From assembly GCA_050747865.1 (NCBI GenBank), contig JBOGJI010000341.1:1-30636 (forward strand): 30,636 bases of DNA. The letters are read 5' to 3'. The notes under the pieces were generated by a model. That model was not told the origin of the DNA. It saw only the letters and a program-made list of their open reading frames with translations, and searched no databases. This DNA comes from JBOGJI01 sp050747865 (GTDB lineage: Bacteria > Acidobacteriota > Thermoanaerobaculia > Multivoradales > JAHEKO01). Below, in pieces: positions 1-5,879 of this stretch; position 1 is the first letter of the stretch, and each line of letters begins with the position of its first letter. The position numbers and the translations under genes are program-made.

Positions 1-153
1 GCCAACGAGCGGTGCGATCAGGAGAACGTCATCGAGCAGTTGAAGAACGGCGTCAACGCCCTGCGGGTGCCGCTGTACGATCTGGTCAGCAACTGGGCCC
101 ACAGGGTCATGGCGGCGCTGGCCTGGAGCATCGAGAGCACCCGCTTCACCTGA
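1..153 (+). pseudogene. 3' remnant of an IS1380/IS4-like transposase
   Basis: The first frame is open from the window edge to a TGA at 151-153. It contains QENVIEQLKNGV and VSNWAHRVMAALAW, which I recognise as the C-terminal part of IS1380/IS4-type DDE transposases (family usual form: NERCxQENxIEQLKNGV...SNWAYMVMAALAW). In intact enzymes this motif is followed by roughly 60-100 further residues. Here the similarity ends near position 136 and a stop follows within a few codons, and no other frame continues the match. I therefore read it as a decayed or truncated copy. The 5' part lies outside the window, so the element may be longer to the left. I saw no terminal inverted repeat. It marks the left end as accessory or rearranged DNA. 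Confidence 0.7.
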
Positions 154-392
154 CGCAAGCCCGTCCACGATGGGTGCGCCGGCGCGCACTTCGATGCCTC
201 AGCCAGGAGGCCCGGGTGAGGTGTCTCCCGAGGTCCCAACGAACGCCAGGATCGACTCCATCCCGACCAGAACAACCCCTCGCGAGGCCCTCCGACTCCC
301 TCGACCGTGCCCGCATCGACCCTGAGGAACTCAAACACCACCGACTGCCGCCCGATTTGCCACGCCCGCTTCCCTACACGCTTATTTTGGGC
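154..392. other. Intergenic stretch without a recognisable gene
   Basis: Frames on both strands are open here only because of base composition, and none gives a protein-like sequence. A possible weak promoter lies near its right end (TTGCCA at 357-362 and TATTTT at 383-388, with an overlong spacing of 20). The decamer CCGATTTGCC at 352-361 recurs at 1080-1089 upstream of the second copy of the leader repeat. Confidence 0.4.
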
Positions 393-444
393 CTAGGGTG
401 AGCGGCGATCGATGGCAGACCCTCGAGAAGAGGAGGTTGCGATG
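393..444 (+). repeat. 52-bp leader repeat, copy 1 (contains the ribosome binding site)
   Basis: This block ends at the ATG of the gene at 442 and matches 1151-1202 at 48 of 52 positions. It contains AGGAGG (431-436) five bases before the ATG, and a possible 5-bp stem AGGGT/ACCCT. Similarity stops right after the start codon, so the two copies share a leader rather than a coding sequence. In both copies an upstream in-frame start (ATG at 412 here, GTG at 1170 in copy 2) would give an alternative N-terminus beginning MADPRE. I prefer the downstream ATG because of the Shine-Dalgarno spacing and the signal peptide that follows. Confidence 0.9.
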
Positions 445-1035
445 CGAAACGCGAGGTCCAGGGTCGTGCACCGCTTGGCCGCTTGTCTCATAGCCGCGGC
501 TGTGAGCCACGCCGGAGTCGGCGGCGAGGACCCGCAGGGATACCAGATGCTCGGCGGCGATCTCGAGCCGTTCCGATCGGCGTTCAACCGAGCTTCGGAC
601 CACGTGCGAGCGGTGCTGCTCGTCGCCCCCACCTGAAGCGGCTGTCTTCGCGGGGTCTCCGAAGTCAAACAGGCTCTGCTGGATGAAACCGACGTGCCCG
701 GGCTGAGGGTCTTCGTGATCTCCTCCAGCCAGTTCGACGCCGGGCGGCAGGACATTCACAACGCGATCCGGCTGATGAGCGGCCCTCGCGTGTTGCATTA
801 CTGGGACGGCGAGAAGCGCGTGGGCGCCGCGATCCAGGCCCAGGTCGCCGGTCTCGACGAGCCGGCGTGGGACTTCTGGATGCTCTATGCACCGGGCGTG
901 ACCTGGGGCACGGAGGAGGCCCCGGCGCCGGACTGGTGGGAGCACCGCCTCTGGTCGCTGAGCAACAACTACGCCGAACGCCTGCTGGACGCCCGGCGTT
1001 TCGCGACCAAGGCCTTGGAGCTGGCTACAGAGTGA
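442..1035 (+). CDS. Thioredoxin-fold selenoprotein (UxxC), exported; TGA at 634 read as selenocysteine
   Basis: Read through one in-frame TGA (634-636), this frame gives a 197-residue protein. An N-terminal hydrophobic signal-like segment (about residues 10-28, basic start MRNARSR) suggests export. The strand LLVAPT then leads into U65-S-G-C68, followed by the helix RGVSEVKQALL and the strand LRVFVISSSQF, which is the layout around a thioredoxin CxxC site. The TGA stands exactly at the first redox position. The C-terminal part contains HYWDG and a Trp-rich segment (residues ~112-175). I recall CxxC-containing thioredoxin-like proteins with the same HYWDG region, but cannot name the family. 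Downstream of the TGA the frame stays protein-like to a TGA at 1033, with no frameshift. AGGAGG at 431 sets the start. No SelA, SelB, SelD or tRNA-Sec gene is in the window. Main alternative: a pseudogene with a Cys-to-stop mutation. Confidence 0.75.
634..673 (+). promoter_or_regulatory. Candidate bacterial SECIS element after the in-frame TGA
   Basis: Directly after the TGA, CUUCG (646-650) pairs with CGAAG (660-664) around a 9-nt loop, CGGGGUCUC. CUGU (642-645) can pair with ACAG (669-672) below it, leaving a bulge on the 3' side. The loop contains GGUCU starting 17 nt after the UGA. In the E. coli fdhF SECIS, as I remember it, a GGUCU loop motif sits 18 nt after the UGA and is bound by SelB. 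A competing hairpin pairs UGAAG (634-638) with the same CUUCG. Structure prediction and SelB recognition are untested. Confidence 0.6.
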
Positions 1036-1050
1036 CCTGCGTCATGCGAA

Positions 1051-1070
1051 GAGCCCACTGCTGTGGGCTC
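1051..1070 (+). terminator. Perfect 8-bp hairpin after the selenoprotein gene
   Basis: GAGCCCAC/GTGGGCTC with a TGCT loop starts 15 nt after the stop codon. No T-run follows, so it is either a weak terminator or an mRNA 3' end structure. It overlaps a 24-codon Cys-rich frame (1044-1118). Confidence 0.45.
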
Positions 1071-1150
1071 CACTGCGTTCCGATTTGCCGTGCCGGAAGT
1101 CATGGCTCGACATCGTGACCTCTCGCACATGCGGCGCCGGATACGAGCCG

Positions 1151-1202
1151 CTAGGGTGAGCGGTGATCGGTGGCAGACCCTCGAGAACAGGAGGTTCCGA
1201 TG
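1151..1202 (+). repeat. 52-bp leader repeat, copy 2 (contains the ribosome binding site)
   Basis: This is the second copy of the block at 393-444, with four substitutions in 52 positions. It again ends at the start codon (ATG 1200-1202) and carries AGGAGG at the same distance. A 10-base match (CCGATTTGCC) also lies upstream of both copies, but at different distances (41 and 71 bases before the block), so similarity extends weakly beyond the core. Confidence 0.9.
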
Positions 1203-2336
1203 AAGAGGACGCAGTCAACCATCACAACCGCTCTGGTCGTCGTCGGACTGGCCGCGGCCATAGGGGTACGCACCACCATAGAGCCGGCTGTTGCCGCAGA
1301 TGCTGAGACGGAGCAGACAGTCGCCCTCAGGGTCGACGGCATGCAGAATGCCGGGTGCGCCATGCAGGTGCGGCACACGCTGGAAGGCCTGGAAGGGGTT
1401 ACTAGCGCGACCGTGGATCTCGGGACTGCTAGAGCCCGGGTGGAATACGACCCCGAGCGGGTCGGTCCTGAAACGATGATCACGGCGGTCAACGCCGTCG
1501 GCTATCGCGCTTCGCTGCCAGACGGCTCCACGGCGGCCGCTGCGCCTGACGCCGGCGCCCATACGGCGACCGGCGAGAGGCTGACCGCGGAGGAGATCGA
1601 CCAGGTGGCGGATTTCGTGGCCGAGCAGCTCCTGGATCAGGGCTCGGTGCCTGCGGAAGAGAACATCCAGGCAGCTACCGGCCTCATGGTCTCCGTGGCC
1701 GATCTGCCGGCGGTGCAGGCCGCCGTGGTGACCCGGCTCGCCGCCGATCCGCGGGGTCAGGAGCTCATCGCCGGCAGCCGTTGCAGCGACTACGGAGCCT
1801 GCTCTCTGTGGCGCAACCTGGCGGGCGCCACCGGCGAGGAGCTCAAGCGCTACGAGCGCGAGAAATCGCGCGACGGGGAGCGGCTCGACGGTACGCCCCT
1901 GCCGAAGTTCACCGCCAACGATCTCGACGGGCGCGAGGTCCGCTCGCGGGATCTCGCCGGCCGGCCGGCCCTGGTCACGCTGCTCGCCGTGCACTGCACG
2001 CACTCCATGGACACGTTCCCCGTGCTCCAGGAGCTGCACCGCCAGTTCGGGCCGCAAGGGCTTCAGGTGGTCGGCGTGCTGGTGCACAGCGGCTCGGCCG
2101 AGGACGCGCAGAGCTGGGTGCCGCGCTTCGCGCCGGAGTATCCGGTCTGGGTCCACGAGGACGCCTCCCTGGGCGACGAGATTGGCAGCCGCCTCGTCCC
2201 CACCTATCTGCTCGTCGATGCCGAGGGCCGAATGCGGCAGATCCTGGTCGGTTTCAAGTCACGAGAGCAAGTGGCCGCCGCTGTCCAGTCGAGCCTGGGG
2301 CTGACCCCGAACGCGAAAGGAGGTGAGACGTCATGA
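1200..2336 (+). CDS. Exported HMA-domain / TlpA-like redoxin fusion protein
   Basis: The 378-residue protein has an N-terminal signal peptide (hydrophobic stretch about residues 9-33, cleavage near AVAA). A heavy-metal-associated domain covers about residues 40-103. Its metal loop reads G47-M-Q-N-A-G-C53, so the first Cys of the usual GMxCxxC is Asn. A middle segment (about 115-225) contains C195-SDYGA-C201 and no domain I can name. A thioredoxin-fold redoxin/TlpA domain spans about 235-370, with C266-T-H-S269 where TlpA proteins have CxxC, and the cis-Pro motif VPTYLLVD near P334. It probably acts outside the cytoplasmic membrane in metal or thiol chemistry; this is inference. The start is fixed by AGGAGG five bases upstream, inside the repeated leader. 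Its stop overlaps the ATG of a short downstream frame. It shares its leader with the selenoprotein gene, so the two are probably co-regulated. Confidence 0.85.
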   Translation: MKRTQSTITTALVVVGLAAAIGVRTTIEPAVAADAETEQTVALRVDGMQNAGCAMQVRHTLEGLEGVTSATVDLGTARARVEYDPERVGPETMITAVNAVGYRASLPDGSTAAAAPDAGAHTATGERLTAEEIDQVADFVAEQLLDQGSVPAEENIQAATGLMVSVADLPAVQAAVVTRLAADPRGQELIAGSRCSDYGACSLWRNLAGATGEELKRYEREKSRDGERLDGTPLPKFTANDLDGREVRSRDLAGRPALVTLLAVHCTHSMDTFPVLQELHRQFGPQGLQVVGVLVHSGSAEDAQSWVPRFAPEYPVWVHEDASLGDEIGSRLVPTYLLVDAEGRMRQILVGFKSREQVAAAVQSSLGLTPNAKGGETS

Positions 2337-2413
2337 AGCGCTTCACGGTCCCCCGAGTCGCGCACTGCTGTTGCGGTGCGAGTACCCCGTCCTGGGCACG
2401 ACGGAAAACTGCC
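2333..2413 (+). pseudogene. 5' remnant of a third, Cys-rich gene (HCCCG motif)
   Basis: An ATG overlaps the previous stop codon (TCATGA) and has a strong ribosome binding site, AAAGGAGGTGA, about eight bases upstream. The frame begins MKRFTVPRVAHCCCGA and stays open, but after about 27 codons it runs antisense into the ABC permease gene and loses any protein character. I therefore read it as a gene cut off by rearrangement, or as a very small peptide. The CxCGA pattern is reminiscent of the N-terminus of GFA/Mss4-like zinc proteins, but the segment is too short to assign. The interval given covers only the part not antisense to the permease; no stop codon marks its end. Confidence 0.3.
2361..2380. 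terminator. 8-bp hairpin between convergent genes
   Basis: CGCACTGC/GCGGTGCG (one G-T pair) with a TGTT loop lies between the end of the thioredoxin operon and the end of the minus-strand ABC exporter operon. It could terminate transcription from either side. There is no T-run on either strand. It shares the 9-mer CACTGCTGT with the hairpin at 1051-1070. Confidence 0.4.
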
Positions 2414-2415
2414 CT

Positions 2416-3189
2416 TCAACGCACGCTGCGGGCGAAGGCGCGGGCAGCCCAGGCGACCGCCAGGGCGGTCAGCACGGCGGTGAAGAGCAGACCCAGCCAG
2501 ATCGCGTCGTCGCCGGGGTTGCCGGCGAAGAGCGCCCGGACTCCGATCACCGCCCACGAGAAGGGATTGAGCCTGGCGGCGACGACGAGCCAGCTCGGCG
2601 CCCCGAAGTCCCGCGAGATAGGCAGCAGGATGCCCGACAGCAGGAACACCGGGAGCGCAACCGTGTTCATCAGCGGTGCCAGGGCAGCCTCGCTGCGCAG
2701 CTTGAGCGCCACCCCGTACGAAAGGGCGGAGGTCATCAGCGAGATCAGGGCGAGGAACAGGTACGCGAGCAGGATGTATCCGAGGTGCGCCCGCAGCCCG
2801 AAGGCGAGCGCCAGGGCGGTGATGATGATGGCCTGGAACATCATGGTCGCCGCATCGCGGAACGAGCGTCCGAGCAGGAGGGCGAGCCGGCTCACCGGTG
2901 TCACCCGGGAGCGCTCGAGGATGCCGGCGCGCAGCTCCGCGATCAGCCCGAAACCCTGGAACAGGCCGCCGAAGATGGCGAGCATCACCAGTACGCCGGG
3001 GACGAAGACCTGGTAGGCCTCGGCGGCGGTAGTCACGCCGAGCGGAGCCAGCGCCCGCTCGAGCAGCGGCGCGAACAACAGCAGGTACGTCACCGGCTGG
3101 AAGATGCCGACGAAGACCCACACCGGGTTGCGCAGGAGCTGCAGGGCCTGGCGCTGGAAGATCAGCCAGATGTCGCGCAGCAGCTTCAT
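2416..3189 (-). CDS. ABC-2 type exporter permease (DrrB-like)
   Basis: This 257-residue integral membrane protein is the transmembrane half of an ABC exporter. Hydrophobic segments lie near residues 24-45, 62-82, 115-135, 140-160, 176-195 and 232-252, the usual six-TM pattern of ABC-2 permeases. The central ERSRVTPVSR segment after the second membrane span is typical of the DrrB/NodJ group. It starts at the ATG at 3189, which overlaps the stop of the ATPase gene (ATGA), so the two are translationally coupled and should form one complex. The substrate cannot be read from sequence; relatives export lipids, antibiotics or polysaccharides. Confidence 0.9.
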   Translation of the reverse strand: MKLLRDIWLIFQRQALQLLRNPVWVFVGIFQPVTYLLLFAPLLERALAPLGVTTAAEAYQVFVPGVLVMLAIFGGLFQGFGLIAELRAGILERSRVTPVSRLALLLGRSFRDAATMMFQAIIITALALAFGLRAHLGYILLAYLFLALISLMTSALSYGVALKLRSEAALAPLMNTVALPVFLLSGILLPISRDFGAPSWLVVAARLNPFSWAVIGVRALFAGNPGDDAIWLGLLFTAVLTALAVAWAARAFARSVR

Positions 3190-4184
3190 CAGTCCTCGCG
3201 CAGGGATCTACCGGTCTTGGCCAGGAACACGTCGTCGAGGCTCGGCCGGTGGACCTCGATCGAGTCCAGGGAGATGTTTGCCGCCTCCAGCCGGCGCATG
3301 ATCTGCGGCACGGCGGTGGCGCCGGTATCGACGTAGAGCCTGAGGCCGCCGTCTTGCGTCTCGAGCTTGCGCACGTACGGCTGGCCCTCGAGGGCCTCGG
3401 CGGCCGTGGCGGCGGCGCCACCTAATCCCACCGTTACCACGTCGCCGGAGATCTCTCGCTTGAGCGCCGCGGGGGTGCCCTCGGCCACGATCTCTCCGTA
3501 GTCGATGATCGCGATGCGGTCGCACAGCGCGTCCGCTTCCTCCAAGTAGTGCGTGGTGAGGAACACGGTTCTACCCTCGGCGCGCAGGCGCCGCACCTCG
3601 TCCCACAGATTGGCCCGGCTCTGCGGATCCAGCCCGGCGGTCGGCTCGTCCAGGAAGACGAGCTGCGGCTCGTGGATGATCCCGAGCGCGATATCGACCC
3701 GGCGCCGCTGGCCGCCGGAGTAGGTCCTGCACTTGCGGTCGGCGTATTCGACCAGCCGAAACGTCGCCAACGCCCGCTCGGCGCGCCGCTGGGCCTCGGC
3801 TTTGCCGATCCCGTACATGCGCGCCTGCAGCACCAGCTCCTCGCGGGCGGTCACCTCCCCCCAGGTGCTGCCGCCCTGCGCCACGTAGCCGATGCGCCGC
3901 CGCACCTCGCCCGGCTGGCGGCGCAGATCGGCGCCGGCGACCTTGGCCTCGCCGTCTTCCGGCTCGATCAGCGTCGCCAGCATGCGCAGCGTCGTGGTCT
4001 TGCCGGCGCCGTTCGGACCGAGGAACCCGAAGATCTCCCCACGGGCGACCCGCAGGTCGACGCCGCGCACCGCCTCCACGATCTTGACCGCGCGGCCCGA
4101 CCACACCGCTCCGCGGTGCGGTGCCCGGGAGCGGAATGACTTCCGCAACCCGGTCGTCTCGATGATCAAAGCCGTTTCTCCCAT
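3189..4184 (-). CDS. ABC exporter ATPase (DrrA-like)
   Basis: This 331-residue nucleotide-binding subunit drives the adjacent permease. Visible motifs are Walker A GPNGAGKT (56-63), Q-loop Gln103, signature YSGGQRRR (155-162), Walker B LVFLDE (175-180) and the switch His in TTHYLEE (212). A C-terminal extension after about residue 230 is typical of the DrrA/CcmA group that pairs with ABC-2 permeases. About 20 residues (SRAPHRGAVWSGRAV region) are inserted between the first strand (LRKSF) and AVRGVDL, so the N-terminus is slightly longer than usual. The gene begins 31 bp after the symporter gene and is probably in the same transcript. A GAGGG sits just before the ATG. Confidence 0.93.
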   Translation of the reverse strand: MGETALIIETTGLRKSFRSRAPHRGAVWSGRAVKIVEAVRGVDLRVARGEIFGFLGPNGAGKTTTLRMLATLIEPEDGEAKVAGADLRRQPGEVRRRIGYVAQGGSTWGEVTAREELVLQARMYGIGKAEAQRRAERALATFRLVEYADRKCRTYSGGQRRRVDIALGIIHEPQLVFLDEPTAGLDPQSRANLWDEVRRLRAEGRTVFLTTHYLEEADALCDRIAIIDYGEIVAEGTPAALKREISGDVVTVGLGGAAATAAEALEGQPYVRKLETQDGGLRLYVDTGATAVPQIMRRLEAANISLDSIEVHRPSLDDVFLAKTGRSLRED

Positions 4185-4215
4185 TTGCCCTCAGCGCGAC
4201 ACCGGGACGGTGCCG

Positions 4216-5745
4216 CTAGTCGTCCGCGGCGTGGGCCTGGGCGATCACCTCGCCCAGCGAGGCACCGGGGGCGGTGAAGAACGGCTCCCACTTCTCGCGC
4301 GGCGACGGACGGGTCAAGAGGCTCACCACCACCAGCAGCAGGCAGGAGACGATGACGCCGGGGATGACGATGTAGTCGCTGCTCGTGAAGTCGAACACGG
4401 TGCCGCCGAAGGTGAGGCTCAAAGGGCCTCCCACACGCCCGAATATGCCCAGGCCGATGACCGTCGCCAGCCCGCCGGCGATGCACGCCACGCCGCCCTG
4501 CGGCGTCACCCGCTTCCACAGAAAGGCGGCCAGCAGCGCCGGGGTGAGGCTGGCGCCGACCAGCGAATAGGCGTAGAGCGCCATCGACAGCACGGTCTGG
4601 AACTGCGTCAGCAGCAACAACCCGACGGCGCCGAACAGGACGATGAACACCCGCTGCAAGTTGATGAGCTGCTTCTCGCTGGCGTCGGGCTTGATGAAGC
4701 GCTGGAAGACGTCGCGGCTGGCGTTGGTCGACGGCACCAGCAGGAAGGTGTTGCCGGTCGACAGCACGATGGCCACGGCGGCGGCGAGGAGGAGCGCACC
4801 GCCGGCGACCGGCAGCGCGTGCCGAGCCAGATAGAGGATGACGGTCTCGGAGGCCGCGCGGCCGACGACCGACGTCTCGTCCATGAGGTTCGGATAGGCG
4901 GCGCGGCCGGTGATCGCCAGCAGCGCCAGGGCGATCTCGATGACCATGATCCCCACGACCATGCCGACGACGGCGCGGCGCGCCGAGCGCTCGTCCTTGG
5001 CCGAGAAGAACTTCTGATACATGCCGCTCTCGCCCAGGATGAGCAGGAAGGTGGGCATCGCCACGCCCAGGGCCCACAGCGCGTTGTGCTCGCCCAGCGG
5101 CGTCAGGTGCGTGGCCGGCAGCGCCGCCACGACGCCGTCCAGGCCGCCGAGCTGGAAGATCATGAAAGGCAGCGCGAACAGCACGCCAAGGGTGATCACC
5201 GTGCCGTTGAAGATGTCGACAGTCACGATCGACACCATGCCGGCGAGCGCCGTGAACAGCACGATGGCGGCGGCGGTGATGTACATTCCGGTGGTCGGGT
5301 CGATGCGGCCGTCGGTGACGATCGACAGGATCCAGCCGCCGCCGCGGAACTGGTAGGCGGCGATGGTCACGTAGGCGAGGATGATGGCCACCGTGCCGAG
5401 CACCCGCGCCGCGGCGTTGTAGCGCTGCTCGAGCAGGTCGGGCACCGTATATTGCGCGATGCGGCGCACCCGGCCGGCGATGAAAAACGCCACCAGCAGG
5501 CCCACCCAGCCGCCGAAGGAGAACCACAGCTCGGGGAGGCCGCTGCGGTAGGCGAGCCCGGCGCCGCCGAACAGCGACCCGGATCCGATCCAGGTGCACA
5601 CCAGCGTGCCGATGAGCAGCGGCACCGACACCGAGCGGCCCGCCACCATGAACTCGTCATGGCTCTTCACCTTGCGCGAGCGCCACAGGCTGACCGCGAT
5701 CATGGCCAGGGGATACGCGAAGACGATGGCGACCAATGGCTTCAT
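4216..5745 (-). CDS. Sodium:solute symporter family (SSS) transporter
   Basis: This 509-residue membrane protein has about 13 predicted hydrophobic helices, as in the SSS family (PutP, PanF, SGLT). Recognisable family features are the N-terminal DEFMVAGRSVSVPLLIGT, then GSGSLFGGAGLAYRSG in the first core helices, and LSTGNTFLLVPSTNASRDVF in the later core. Such transporters import a small organic solute with Na+; the substrate is unknown. The frame is open further upstream, but I start at the ATG at 5745 (MKPLVAI). It has GGAGGAG three bases upstream and the protein then begins directly with a membrane helix, as usual. It is probably first in a minus-strand operon with the DrrAB-like exporter. 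Confidence 0.9.
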   Translation of the reverse strand: MKPLVAIVFAYPLAMIAVSLWRSRKVKSHDEFMVAGRSVSVPLLIGTLVCTWIGSGSLFGGAGLAYRSGLPELWFSFGGWVGLLVAFFIAGRVRRIAQYTVPDLLEQRYNAAARVLGTVAIILAYVTIAAYQFRGGGWILSIVTDGRIDPTTGMYITAAAIVLFTALAGMVSIVTVDIFNGTVITLGVLFALPFMIFQLGGLDGVVAALPATHLTPLGEHNALWALGVAMPTFLLILGESGMYQKFFSAKDERSARRAVVGMVVGIMVIEIALALLAITGRAAYPNLMDETSVVGRAASETVILYLARHALPVAGGALLLAAAVAIVLSTGNTFLLVPSTNASRDVFQRFIKPDASEKQLINLQRVFIVLFGAVGLLLLTQFQTVLSMALYAYSLVGASLTPALLAAFLWKRVTPQGGVACIAGGLATVIGLGIFGRVGGPLSLTFGGTVFDFTSSDYIVIPGVIVSCLLLVVVSLLTRPSPREKWEPFFTAPGASLGEVIAQAHAADD

Positions 5746-5879
5746 GGGCTCCTCCGGCGCTGGTTCGTGTCGGTGGCGGCGAGCATACCCCACCCGTCCC
5801 GGCAATAGACCCAAGGTGTGCGGGCCCTGGAACCTCCGCTCCCCCGCTTCGTAGTACCAGCTTGGATAGGATCGCTTAC

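Noticed and set aside
12..401. Open frames over the left intergenic region on both strands
   Set aside because: No recognisable motif, and they overlap the transposase remnant in another frame.
694..1035. Independent gene starting at GTG 694
   Set aside because: It would begin in the middle of a thioredoxin fold, with no ribosome binding site. The frame is continuous with the gene at 442 except for the TGA.
2334..2380. Second Sec codon at the stop of the HMA-redoxin gene (TGA 2334 followed by a hairpin)
   Set aside because: The sequence after this TGA is antisense to the permease and not protein-like. The redoxin domain is complete before it, and the loop lacks the GGUCU motif.
2333..3016. 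Full-length 227-residue protein starting at 2333
   Set aside because: Only the first ~27 codons precede the permease gene. The rest is the antisense of a conserved membrane protein.
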